From: Mariniphaga sp041684965 | Lineage (GTDB): Bacteria > Bacteroidota > Bacteroidia > Bacteroidales > Prolixibacteraceae | DNA: 64,000 nucleotides | NCBI GenBank assembly: GCA_041684965.1 | Contig: JAWLGR010000024.1 | Location: forward strand, 1 to 64,000 | Direction: 5' to 3' | Shown here: positions 26,355 through 36,900 of the stretch, piece by piece | Layout of the letters: each line of letters starts with the position of its first letter | How positions within the stretch are numbered: the stretch's first letter is position 1 | Notes under the pieces: model-generated | What the model saw: only the letters and a program-made list of their open reading frames with translations | Databases searched by the model: none | What the model was told of the DNA's origin: nothing | Made by a program: the position numbers and the translations under genes

Positions 26355-29339
26355 TTATTTTTTATCATCAGGTAATGCAGGAGCTTTTTCCTTTTCAGAA
26401 GCTTCCAAAGGAATTTTATGCTGCGTATAAATACCATAATCCTTTAGTGTGTCAGACTCTCTGTCGAAATGCGCGGCATATAATTCATGAGTAACATGTA
26501 GAACTTTATTCCGGGTTTTTTCAAAAGAAACCAACCCTAAATTTGATTTAAATAGTATCTGACGGGTATAATTTACTTTTTTGGCTTGCTCAATATGACG
26601 TATTGCAGTTTTCTGGAGGTTTTTCATAATATCCTCTGTTTCTTCCAGATTGCTAACCTGAGTGGGAGAAGGCCGCTCACTCTCCTTCCGATCATCAACT
26701 ATGTTTTCTATTCTCCACGACCAATCGGGATCCCTGCCTTTTACTGTACCTTGCGGCCACCCGTTGACAGGTATGATGACCGGGCTTTTTTTTAGTTTAT
26801 TATTCAAAAAAGACACTTTTGATTTTTCGGGAAGGATCAACGGGTCCGGATTTATTTTATGATTGAACCATCCCAGACGCTCTGCATTTATATTGTTGCG
26901 TAACATTTTTTGAGCGTTAAGAAAGTGCTGGCTGGCATTCCGGATATAACTTGGCATAATGTTCCGGAATCCGCTGGAGGTTAATTGTGCAAAACAGGCT
27001 GTTGCTTTCTCGTTGCCCTTCGTCCAGTAAGCCAGTCGTTGACTGGAGGCATAATGCACATCTCCTGAAAGAATTATAATTTTTTTAAATGGCGCCAGTC
27101 GTTTTAATAATTCTTCCTGTGATTCCGGATCGAACGTCCAGGCTTCTATGGCATCTGGATTGGTACCTTTCATGCCCGATTTTACCGCCTCACCTTCCTT
27201 GAAATATTCTATCAAATCAAAGGTTTTGTAAGCAAGTGGAGCAACTACTTCGTCGAGCAATGAGGGGCCTAGTACCGGCAAAGGGGCCACAACAAATAAC
27301 ACTTCATCGTCGGCAGGCGATGGATTTTCAGGAATAAGGTCTTTCATTCCGTTTACCGACAGATTTCCGGGTGCCCCGTGAAATTCTACAAACGACCGGC
27401 GGGTTCGGTTATCGATTACCAAAACCTTGTGTTTGGGACCTTCGTATGAATAATGCCATTTAATGAGCGGGCTCCGGTTGTCGGGTAATTGTTGCCTGCC
27501 ACCTGCAGGTCCCTGCACCCTGTGATGAAAATCGAGCCCGAACAGAAAGTCGATGTGTTCTTCCACTGCCGGGACATCCGCATTCTCTTCTGTAAATAAC
27601 CGGGAAATCTGACTTAACAAGTGTGCATGCGGATTTCCTAAAACTTTCAGGATTTCATCATCGTCCTCTGCATTTTTTTTGTATTTACGGATGATACATT
27701 CATCCAACTTTTCAGTATTGAGCAATAACCACTCACCCGTATGCAACAACTTAATTTCAATCTTTTCACTGTCGAGATCAATACCTTTTTCAGAAAATGC
27801 TGTTTTCAGGTTCTCTGAAAATTGCCCGGTGTTCAGGTCGTCTGTGAACGTTGTTTCCAGTTCAAAGAAGTGACCAGTACGATTGTATTTATCAGCGTGG
27901 TTTCCCCAATCCTGGAAAAGTGCATATGCCATCATGCCATTTCTGACGATGGCTTTACCGAGGGGAGAAGTAAACACCCTGTCGCGCCACGAAGGGTTAA
28001 GATTCCAGTCATCTGTTATTTCATGGTCGTCAAAGATCATAAAGGTGGAGATATTGGCCAGCGCTCTTCTGACCTTCGCCAACGTCTGTTTCAGAATTTT
28101 AAGCTTGTCTTTGTTTTTATCGGGCTCCGGTTCGTTATCCTTGTTTCTTTCAGGATAGAAGGGACCTATCCACTCTTTGAGGTATTGGATAAATTTCCCT
28201 TTCTTATCTTTTTCATCAGGTGAGGCTGCATTATTAAGGAACTCTACCAGGAGGTTTTTTGCCGTATCTCTTTGTTCGTTGGTTCCTTTACCTGACAGAA
28301 TAGTTCTGAGAATTTCCTTTTCCTCAATGCCAAAAAGAAAATCGAGGCAACTTTTCATGACAGCGTCTTCAAACACCTCCGTTTTTCCTGTTCTTTCATC
28401 AAATAAATTTCGTCTGAAGATGGCCCCATAATTTTTGGGAGTGGCCGTAATGGAGTGAAATGCGTCTTCAAAGTTTGCCATATTATCGATTTCATCTGGC
28501 CAGAGAACTTCGGACCAAACCGACAAATACATTCCGGCAAATTCGCCAAAAGAAATCAGATGATTGGCGGTGTCTCCCGAGGTAAACCGTGCTTCGGAAT
28601 CAATCAGCCTGCGGCGGATAAAAGCCGGGAAATGCTCAGCATCGGCAGGCCATCTTTTTTTTCCTCCTTCACCTTCCCATACTGTGGGTAAGGTTTCTTT
28701 ATTATCCAGGAACTGGTTTCCTGATATTATCAGGTGGTGCAACAGTGCCCCGACTACCGAATCCGCATAAATCTGATCACCGGAAAGAAACAGCTGCTGC
28801 GGACGTTTGAGGGGGTCGGCGAGATTTTCTTTAATGATATCGTCAACAAATGATAATGCATCTTCAAACAGGTTGTCATTATTTCGGCACGAACCGTGAA
28901 TGATTTTCAGGTCTTTTATTTCGGGGGCAGGCAGTGCAAATCCCGGTAACTGGTCCGCCTCGTAACTCAGTGTTGTATGTCCGGTTTTGGTATCTGTAAC
29001 ATCCAGCAGGTTCAATGATTTCAAGTCCCTCTTTTCGTTATCTTCTGTTGTAAATCTCAGATTGTACGAATAGAGCTGACCCCATTGCAATTGCTTAGCC
29101 TCCACCAACGGAAGGCGGACCACAGTTATATGAAGCGACTTGCCAATTTTCACCGTATCCTGAGAAACACTATCGATTGGCGTTTCTCCTATTTCCCCGT
29201 TACTAAAAGAAATGATACCATTCCACACCGTCAGTTCAACTTTTGCTGCAACTTTTAATGCTATCCAGATTGAAACTTCGCGTGGGGAAATCCTTCTTAC
29301 TATTGGTCCGCTTAAAATATCTGATTTACTTATTGCCAT
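26355..29339 (-). CDS. PhoD-like metallophosphatase within the giant-protein operon
   Basis: This is a 994-residue protein, much longer than ordinary PhoD enzymes of about 500-600 residues. An N-terminal beta domain (about 1-110) precedes the metallophosphatase core. Metal and catalytic motifs are intact: HGSCR (about 148), GDQIYAD (about 188), FDDHEITDDW (about 436) and ILSGDVHYAS (about 760). PhoD enzymes hydrolyse phosphodiesters and monoesters with Fe/Ca centres. There is no signal peptide or Tat motif, unlike secreted PhoD, so it is not a typical exported phosphatase. A charged region of about 230 residues follows the core. It sits 6 bases before A and 21 bases after B, so it is an integral operon member. 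The second operon lacks it. Family confident; substrate unknown. Confidence 0.85.
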   Translation of the reverse strand: MAISKSDILSGPIVRRISPREVSIWIALKVAAKVELTVWNGIISFSNGEIGETPIDSVSQDTVKIGKSLHITVVRLPLVEAKQLQWGQLYSYNLRFTTEDNEKRDLKSLNLLDVTDTKTGHTTLSYEADQLPGFALPAPEIKDLKIIHGSCRNNDNLFEDALSFVDDIIKENLADPLKRPQQLFLSGDQIYADSVVGALLHHLIISGNQFLDNKETLPTVWEGEGGKKRWPADAEHFPAFIRRRLIDSEARFTSGDTANHLISFGEFAGMYLSVWSEVLWPDEIDNMANFEDAFHSITATPKNYGAIFRRNLFDERTGKTEVFEDAVMKSCLDFLFGIEEKEILRTILSGKGTNEQRDTAKNLLVEFLNNAASPDEKDKKGKFIQYLKEWIGPFYPERNKDNEPEPDKNKDKLKILKQTLAKVRRALANISTFMIFDDHEITDDWNLNPSWRDRVFTSPLGKAIVRNGMMAYALFQDWGNHADKYNRTGHFFELETTFTDDLNTGQFSENLKTAFSEKGIDLDSEKIEIKLLHTGEWLLLNTEKLDECIIRKYKKNAEDDDEILKVLGNPHAHLLSQISRLFTEENADVPAVEEHIDFLFGLDFHHRVQGPAGGRQQLPDNRSPLIKWHYSYEGPKHKVLVIDNRTRRSFVEFHGAPGNLSVNGMKDLIPENPSPADDEVLFVVAPLPVLGPSLLDEVVAPLAYKTFDLIEYFKEGEAVKSGMKGTNPDAIEAWTFDPESQEELLKRLAPFKKIIILSGDVHYASSQRLAYWTKGNEKATACFAQLTSSGFRNIMPSYIRNASQHFLNAQKMLRNNINAERLGWFNHKINPDPLILPEKSKVSFLNNKLKKSPVIIPVNGWPQGTVKGRDPDWSWRIENIVDDRKESERPSPTQVSNLEETEDIMKNLQKTAIRHIEQAKKVNYTRQILFKSNLGLVSFEKTRNKVLHVTHELYAAHFDRESDTLKDYGIYTQHKIPLEASEKEKAPALPDDKK

Positions 29340-29360
29340 CGGTTTGTGCCTTATTTGTTT

Positions 29361-32183
29361 TCAACTATCCGGCAGTAATTTTTTCAATTCAATTGCTGCG
29401 CGAATCTGTTTCTGCATCATTACTTTGCCGATAAAAGCTGCATTTTTCCATTCCTCCGTGAAAATGGTGGGTTGGTTTCCATCGAGGTATCCCTCAGGTA
29501 AAAGTGTCGGGAAATGTTCCCAGCTAAAATCGTTAATTTCTGGGCCGGGCGTTTGTCCTTCCGGGGTTTCATCAAGGCCAAAACGTAATTCTGTCATCCG
29601 CTCTTCAAAAATCACAAAGTATTCGGCGGCCTCTTCTTTTTTTATGGGAAAGCCGATAAATACCACATCAGGAGGTAATGTACCTTCAAAAACGGGATGC
29701 GTACGTACCGCATTCATGCTATAATCCGGTTTGCCGTTAATTTTTTTTACAAGGTAAATCAATGTATTGTTGAATTTTTGAAGCAGTTCGCCCCGGATGA
29801 GCAATACCAGTTGGTTCTGATCTTCCTCCCCGTTGTTCAGCTTGCCTGGCGCCGGATTGTCTCCCAATCGGTTATCTTTTTTCCAATGAGCAAGCCGGTT
29901 GATGTCCTTGTCTTTATCGCGGGTAAGCAGCCATTTTTCAACCGCGCTTTCATACGCATCGGAAACCTCCTTTTCGGTTTGATTCGGATCGCCTACAGTG
30001 TAAGTATTTTCTACTTCCTGCAGGGTGTTAAATTCGCTGCCATATTCATTTTGAATTTGTTCCAGCAATTTTGCAGCGATGCCGGATTCCCGGAAGGCTG
30101 CTTTCTCATTCTCATCTAAGGAATAGATGCTGGTATCCCAGAAACTGCGGAAATAACTTCCGCGCATATCTGTCGGAAATTCCCTCCACCGCAGTTCGGA
30201 GGCCATTTCATGATTCAACCCCATCATAAATGCCTCAATAAACCGGCGGTTGGTTTGCAGAAGCCCCACAGTGTTTTGCAGCACGTTTTCCAATCCGGGC
30301 AAAATGTATTCCTGTGACATCGTCCGCAAAAAATGGTACATGGGCCGGTGAAATTCGGGATACCAGATTACCGGATGCAATTCATCCTTCGCCAGGCTTT
30401 GCGAAATTTCTGATTTTTCAACCATTCTGAAACTGCTAACCCGGTTTTTGATCCTGGATTCGATGGTCAATTTTGGGTTTAATGCCGAAATTGTTTTTAT
30501 AACCACTTCCTCGGGCCAGGTAATTATTTTTTTTGCTGTCACTTTAGGAATGTCGGTCATCATTCTTAATTTGAGGGCTGAACTTTTTACTCCATTCACA
30601 TGGTAGCTCAAACTAACAAGTTGTGTGGTTTCAACTGGTTTAAAATCGTTTTTTAACTTCGTACTGCCTGTTTTGTACAGGTATTTTTGTGTTTTGGTCC
30701 GGGTAAGGTTCTGGGTAATCTTACTGTCGTTTAAAATTGAAGTAACAGTTTTTTTCGGCTGAATAGCAATTTTATTCTGTACCGGCAAAGCCATTTTAAA
30801 CACATTATTGGGCTTCATTTTATTCAACCGTTTATACATATTGGAAGAAATCTCGCGCCCAAACCTCCCCAGATTGAGTTCCTGGTTCACCATTTTGACA
30901 TTACTTAACTGCTCCCACGCAGCTTTCATCAGGCTTTCCTGGTTTTCCTTTACAAATTTCACACCCAGACCTGCTGCTGCCCTGTGGCGGAAATCCAGGT
31001 TCAATTCTTCCAGCCAGTGATTTCTGTTTAGAGGATTAACCTTCACTGTTTCACCTTGCCGGGATGCATACCACTCACCGTATACCGGTGGCGTCACCCG
31101 TAATTTAGTTTCAACTGTACCGTTTTCTTTCTGGATTTTTTCTTCCCTTTTATTTAATAGCTCGGCTAAAGTTGTTTGTTTTTCTGAGCTTTGCGTGGCA
31201 TCCGGACTGTTATCGGTGCTATCCATTCCCCAAGGCTGGTAACTTGTGTCCAACGATTTCAGTGCTGCTTCCATTTGTAATACCAGTTCGTTTTCCTCCT
31301 GCATACCATATCCCGGGTTGCTGCAATCGATGGGGCGGGTTCCCATATTTTCCAAAGTCCGGGGTTTTAATTTACGTACAAGATTTTCGAAATCACCGCC
31401 GGCACCCGTACCGAATTCCCAGTCGAAATAGTAAGGAATTGTTTTTCCCGTACCTTTTGCGGGTGTTTCCCAAGTAAGAACATTTCTGTCAAGGGTTTGA
31501 CCGGTATTGCCCATCGCAGCCTCCGCCCCGATTTTAAATGCAGGCACCAAAAAAGCATGATACCGTGTTTGCGGTTTTAGTTTCCGTGGGCACAGCAACC
31601 GGCATATCGTCTCTTTTGGGGCTTTTTTAATGCTGTTTACCAGTTGTTCTGCAGAAGATCCCCCTATATCTGTTTTGTATACATGTGCCCAACGCCAGGC
31701 TTCTTTTAAATCGGGCAAAACAGCATTTGGTTTTATCAGAATTTGTGGGGGAAGTTCTTTGTTTGAGTTTTGAATTTTCTCAAACTCCGCTTCCTCCTCA
31801 TTATTTTCCGCTTTTAATAAAATCAGCGTCAGCCAGGGCATCCAGTTTTTATCATCTATTTGCAGACTACTAAACCGCCATAGGAAATCGGGTTCAGAAA
31901 ATTCGATAAACGGTATCAGTGAAGTTTCAAAATTGCCGGTATTTGGAAAAGGCGCTACTCTTGAAATAATATTAGTATTGATTCCCACAACATCGCCAGG
32001 CCCCAAAAGGATAATATCTTTTTCTGCAATTTCCGTTTTGGTGGTATTATTTGTTTTGTTTGTTGCTGCAAGGGTAAGTTTTAGCGGAATAACCATCCGT
32101 TTCCCCGTTACCTTGCTGTGGTCTGCCAGGGTAGTTAATCCCTGCCTCAGGTAGGGTAGAAAATAACTTACTCGTTTTGCCAT
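29361..32183 (-). CDS. Giant-system protein B
   Basis: This 940-residue protein of unknown function has no signal peptide. It starts MAKRVSYFLPYLRQGL. Conserved landmarks shared with B' (58162-61446) are an N-terminal PWL element (MPWLTLILLK), VCRLLCPRKL at about 195, a pattern GDFENLVRKLKP near 265, a central block ending in ENQESLMKAAWEQL at about 425, and the strongest block at about 655-690 (GLNHEMASEL, WREFPTDMRGSYFRSFWD). The end ELRFGLDE, SWEHF is also shared. The middle carries basic, less conserved sequence (residues 430-600). No enzymatic motif was recognised. It is 31 bases downstream of C and 21 bases upstream of PhoD. The high conservation of aromatic and acidic blocks suggests a structural or assembly role, but this is inference. 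Confidence 0.75.
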   Translation of the reverse strand: MAKRVSYFLPYLRQGLTTLADHSKVTGKRMVIPLKLTLAATNKTNNTTKTEIAEKDIILLGPGDVVGINTNIISRVAPFPNTGNFETSLIPFIEFSEPDFLWRFSSLQIDDKNWMPWLTLILLKAENNEEEAEFEKIQNSNKELPPQILIKPNAVLPDLKEAWRWAHVYKTDIGGSSAEQLVNSIKKAPKETICRLLCPRKLKPQTRYHAFLVPAFKIGAEAAMGNTGQTLDRNVLTWETPAKGTGKTIPYYFDWEFGTGAGGDFENLVRKLKPRTLENMGTRPIDCSNPGYGMQEENELVLQMEAALKSLDTSYQPWGMDSTDNSPDATQSSEKQTTLAELLNKREEKIQKENGTVETKLRVTPPVYGEWYASRQGETVKVNPLNRNHWLEELNLDFRHRAAAGLGVKFVKENQESLMKAAWEQLSNVKMVNQELNLGRFGREISSNMYKRLNKMKPNNVFKMALPVQNKIAIQPKKTVTSILNDSKITQNLTRTKTQKYLYKTGSTKLKNDFKPVETTQLVSLSYHVNGVKSSALKLRMMTDIPKVTAKKIITWPEEVVIKTISALNPKLTIESRIKNRVSSFRMVEKSEISQSLAKDELHPVIWYPEFHRPMYHFLRTMSQEYILPGLENVLQNTVGLLQTNRRFIEAFMMGLNHEMASELRWREFPTDMRGSYFRSFWDTSIYSLDENEKAAFRESGIAAKLLEQIQNEYGSEFNTLQEVENTYTVGDPNQTEKEVSDAYESAVEKWLLTRDKDKDINRLAHWKKDNRLGDNPAPGKLNNGEEDQNQLVLLIRGELLQKFNNTLIYLVKKINGKPDYSMNAVRTHPVFEGTLPPDVVFIGFPIKKEEAAEYFVIFEERMTELRFGLDETPEGQTPGPEINDFSWEHFPTLLPEGYLDGNQPTIFTEEWKNAAFIGKVMMQKQIRAAIELKKLLPDS

Positions 32184-32214
32184 TTTACAGCTTATTAATT
32201 TTCTTCATTACTCA

Positions 32215-33951
32215 TTAGAACAGCAACTGATCAAATGCTAATCCGCTGCTTCCTTCTCCTTTCCCGGCCAGCACTTTACGGCCAAGCCAGATATACGTTT
32301 TGCCATCTGCATTCCGCACCCGTTGTCTGGTCAGTTGCACCCTGACCCCTGCACGGGGAATGGCTTCCTCCCTGATCCTGAACAGGTCGTTACGGGCAAG
32401 TGCAGAAATAGGATCAATATCCACAGGTTCTGTATCGGCTTCATTTCGCATCATTACTGCACGGCGCAACTCGATATTGGTATTGCTGTCTTCAATGTGA
32501 AAAGGCAAATAAGGTATCCAGTTTGTGGGAACCTGCGTAGCCAGCCGAAATTGCAATACCGTGGATTCTCTTTTTTCAGGATTTAAAAAAGGGCCGTTTA
32601 CTTCCAAATGAAGGTCGTAACCATTCACCGGATTTCCCCACTCGTTACAAACTGTTTTCTCGATTCCCCAAACCATATTGGCAAATTCGTCGCGTAGGAA
32701 AAGGATTTCTTCCAACGGACGCGATTCCTGCCGGAAAGTCGTTACCGGGGGCAGGTAAAGAAACTGCTCCTCTTTTTTGAAAAGTTCCGTATTGTTTTGT
32801 CCACGTTCCCTTAGTAAATCCGATGGCCTGATTTTATAGGTGTCCCAGACTTTTAACGGATTGGCATTCAGATATTGCCCCGTATTTTTATCATTATTGA
32901 TTACAGTTGTGATTCCAAACACATCCTTTACTGTGATCCGGTTAACCCAGCAGATTTCACCCGGTTTCATTTCAAGCGGGATGGTAAACCAGTCGTTATC
33001 GGAAATCAGCGAAAAATCGATGATCAATAGTTTCACGAGGTCCGCCTGCTCAACTTCCATACCCGATAAATCGAGTTTGCTGTCTTCAAAAGAATACAAT
33101 CGCTTGTCGGGCATCGCTGCAAAAGAGACCCGAACCGGCATAAAAGATTCAGAATCTGTTGTGTTTTCAGACGGATCGATTTCAATGCCTGCGCTGTCGA
33201 ACGAATACCAGTCGAGATGCCCGCTTTGGTAATCCGGAGCGTGAAGATCGATGCCCTTTTTATTGTGAACTCCGAATTGATGAACCAGGTTTTCCTGCTG
33301 CCAGGAAGATTCATCCTGAGCCGGAAGATATAATTCCCCATACCAGTTTTTGAGCATTTCAGTGACCTTTTCCAACGGAATAAAATCACCTTTTGGAAAG
33401 GTATTTTTTTGAATCTGATCCCATAAACTTCCTCCATCAATTACATTCCCGGCCATCAGATTAAAAAAGCTGTGAGATTTTTGGTCCGTTTTTCCTTCCT
33501 GCTTTAACGGGAATTCTGTTCTCAGTTGATTTATAAACTTTTCTGATTCGTCGATCGAAAACCTGGCTTTAATTAATTCTTCCAACTTTTGCCCTATCCG
33601 TATTTTCTCCCGTAAATTGGAAGTATTATTTTTTACGGCCTCCACTCTTGCTTCTAACGGAACATTCCCTGATTCCTGTTTCTTTTCTGAATCCTGAAGT
33701 GAATAAAAATTAAGCATCTCTTTTCTGTAATTGGCAAAAGCACCAATAGGAGAACCATTGTCTTCGCCTTTAAACTCCCCAAACTGCCATTGCCGTCCCA
33801 GCATCCACAGCGGATCGGCAATTCGCATTTCCAGCCCGGCCTCGCTGTTGCCATCCCTGGAGCGTCCTTCCAGCCGGAACTGCGGTATAAAACCGGGGAC
33901 TCCCTCCTCAACAGGAAACAGATTTCGTTTTATTTTGAAATATAAACTCAT
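32215..33951 (-). CDS. Giant-system protein C
   Basis: This is a 578-residue protein of unknown function, without signal peptide. Its signature is DPLWMLGRQWQFGEFKGED at about residues 47-66, nearly identical in C' (DPLWMLTRQWQFGEFQGED). Other shared blocks are HLDWYSFD (about 245), RDEFANMVWGIE (about 430), VPTNWIPYLPFH (about 490) and the C-terminal GEGSSGLAFDQLL. Residues 80-200 are helical and variable between copies. The gene follows D after 9 bases, and the D-to-C adjacency is the one order kept in the second operon. This suggests D and C act as a pair. C' is 80 residues longer, mainly from loops. Confidence 0.75.
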   Translation of the reverse strand: MSLYFKIKRNLFPVEEGVPGFIPQFRLEGRSRDGNSEAGLEMRIADPLWMLGRQWQFGEFKGEDNGSPIGAFANYRKEMLNFYSLQDSEKKQESGNVPLEARVEAVKNNTSNLREKIRIGQKLEELIKARFSIDESEKFINQLRTEFPLKQEGKTDQKSHSFFNLMAGNVIDGGSLWDQIQKNTFPKGDFIPLEKVTEMLKNWYGELYLPAQDESSWQQENLVHQFGVHNKKGIDLHAPDYQSGHLDWYSFDSAGIEIDPSENTTDSESFMPVRVSFAAMPDKRLYSFEDSKLDLSGMEVEQADLVKLLIIDFSLISDNDWFTIPLEMKPGEICWVNRITVKDVFGITTVINNDKNTGQYLNANPLKVWDTYKIRPSDLLRERGQNNTELFKKEEQFLYLPPVTTFRQESRPLEEILFLRDEFANMVWGIEKTVCNEWGNPVNGYDLHLEVNGPFLNPEKRESTVLQFRLATQVPTNWIPYLPFHIEDSNTNIELRRAVMMRNEADTEPVDIDPISALARNDLFRIREEAIPRAGVRVQLTRQRVRNADGKTYIWLGRKVLAGKGEGSSGLAFDQLLF

Positions 33952-33960
33952 ACTGTATTG

Positions 33961-36900
33961 CTATTTGTTTCCGGGAATGTTAAACCACCAGGTCATCGGC
34001 AAAACATAACCGTATTCCCTGATGGCTTCCAGATCCACCATTCGTATTTTGTATAAATCCATCGTGTCGTAAAGAATGTCCCTGAGGTTGTCTTCCGACC
34101 AGAAAAAATCGCTTTCCTGTCCTGCCTTGGGATGAATGGCCAGCAAAATGGCCTGTGGCGGTTCGTTGTTCGGGATGTTGTAATTGAAACTTAACCCGGT
34201 ATTTATTTTTGTGTCGGGTATGTGTTCCGGGAATTCCTCGATAACCAACCCGAAAACCGGATTTTCAGGGTCAATATTTTTGGGAGCAAACAGGACAGTG
34301 CTTTCACACCCTTCGGGATAATATGAACCGTCAGGCAACGGGTAAGTTTCCCCACTGCCGGAATCGGTAAAAACCTGCTGTGAGGTGAACTGTTTTTCAA
34401 GCACCAGATCGATTTCCTGTTTGGACAGGGCAACCCATGGATATTGCAGTAAAGTTGGCCCCTGAACCACCGTGTAATTGTAGTTTTCTGAAATTTTTAC
34501 AGACTGGCTCCATGCCGAACGAACCATCAGCCAGTCTTCGAACAGCTCGGTGTTTTCGTAAACCTGGGCAATACCCTGCACCCAGTTTTTGATGCGTTCC
34601 TGTCCCCAAACCTGAACTGAACTATTATCTGCCGGATTACCAACTAGAAGCTGTTGATTTTTACTGTTGATCATCTGGCTGAAATGACCGGAACAGGTTG
34701 CCGGGGGCAATAGAATAAACGTTTCACCCAAAAGGGTTTTCGCTACTTGCTGCAAAAGCTCAAACGCCCTGTTAAAATTATTTTGTGTGCTGAATTGGAA
34801 AAACAAATCTTCGGCTGCATTTATTTTTGAATCAATGGCGTTTTTTAATTTGGCCGTGTTAACCGGTGTATTTTCGAGGAAGGCAGTTTTGGCCGATTCT
34901 AAATCGAAATTTGAGAGAAATTTCAAAACATTTATTTCGTTTAAATCCAACGCGGCAATTTCTTTTAACCGTTCAACAAGCGGCAACAGGCGGTCGTTTC
35001 TTATTTCGTTGAGTGCTTTCTGATCGAACCGGATATTTTCGCTATCCATTGTTAAATCGTCTGATTTCAGACAGCGGTATTTGCCAAGCATCGATTTAGC
35101 TGTTTGTGCCACTACCAGTGCATGCGCCAGAGATTGCTCATCGGCAGGCTTTTCAGTGGTTATCACATATTTTATTTTTTCAGATACATTCCCTCCTTTA
35201 TTCAAAACTGCATTTCTGATTCGCAGTTCCAGCTCGCTTGCACCGTCGGAAACCGGATCGTCACTCAAAGCCAAAAAATCGAGGTAACTGATGTTTAATT
35301 CTGCCAGTGGAACATTAACTGTTTCAATCAGGTTATCATCCTGAATAGCGCGAAGTTCCACCACACAACCGATTTTATCCATTGGCCCGATGTTTTCCCT
35401 GAGCCACTTTTCCAGGTGAGGTTCAGTAAAAGCGCGGGTATTTTCAATGGAAATCTGCTCTTTATTTGGCTGAAAAACCATCACAAGCTTGTGTTTGATT
35501 CCGGTGCCCGGGATTTTTGTTTTGAGCGATTCTATTTCCGGCGGTTCCTGTTCTCCTTTGGTGGCGTCCAGGGCAGCGGCCGCTTGTGATAAATTCCCTT
35601 GAGTCACCTGATAGCCCGCTTCGTAAAAAAGTATGTCCAGGCTGCCATCCATCGTATCTTCCAGCTTTTCAATCTGCTTTTTTACCAATTCTTTTGTTGG
35701 AGTATTTATCTGCACTGGCAGGTCTTCCTTGTTTTTAATTGCTTTTAAACCGTCAATAACGCTTAAATTGACAAAACCGGTTGTATTTCCGGTGGCATTT
35801 TCATACAGCGGAAAAGCTTCGCGTAATGCATAAATTTCTTCGTGCAGGTTGTTTTCATGAAGATGGCGCTCCAACTGGTATCCCAGAAGCGCTTCCAATT
35901 GTTGCCCCTGCCGGATTCCATCCAAAAGGAATTGGCTTTTCTGGATGCGATCGGAGGTAAGATTGATGGTGAACGGATTGCTATCTTCTTCCTGTTCGTG
36001 CGTCAGAAAAGAGTTCTTAAATACCGACGAGGCAACGGTTTGAGCCGCTCCGGGAGTGTGAATGATTCCGCCTGCTTCCCGATAAATGTCGGTGAGTGAT
36101 TCAGGATTTACAGGAGTGACTTTTTCCAGCTCCTCAATCCATCCGTATGCACCAAAATAAATACCTTTTTCGTATTTTGGATTAGTTCGTATTTCATCAA
36201 ACCTGCGTGCAGCCAAAGAGGTAATCCACGCGTCTAACCGGTAACTGTTCAAATCAATTGCCTCACCAACGGCTTTCATTTGTGCATCTTTACGTTCCTT
36301 TTCTTCAGGAATGGACTGAAGGGAATTTATAATTTCCTGCCCCAGTTCAATCAATGCACTTTTTATTTCGTTGAACTTTGTTTCATTTAACAGCGAAAAA
36401 AGGGGCGTGCCGGGCGTCACAATTTCATCTGCCTGAACACGTATTTTTTTTATTGTTCCGTGAAAAGGCGCTGTAATCATTATATTTTTTGAATTCGAAC
36501 TCAAAACTGTGATAACAACATCACCTTTTTCGACGGCAGCACCTTCCGTCTTTTCAACGCTTGAAATTTTAAAGTTCTGTGAACCTGCCGAGTCTGCAAT
36601 TCCCGGTTCAAAAATAATTTCGCGAAAATACAACTGGCAGGCATTGATATAACTTCGGAAAAAAAGATCGGTAAACAAACTCAAATTTCCCTTATACTGC
36701 ATCAGTTCATCTTCTTTTTGGTCCCGAAGCGTATTGATAAATTCCTGAAAATTTTCCAGGTTCTCTTCTGCAAAGAAAAAATAATCATTGTCAGAATCTC
36801 CTTCATTCAGTTTGTTTCCCTGATGATCGGTAACAACGGATTTTCCATTCTCAAAAGAAACGAGGTTTGCATTTCCTTCCAAGAAACTCAGAATGGGTGA

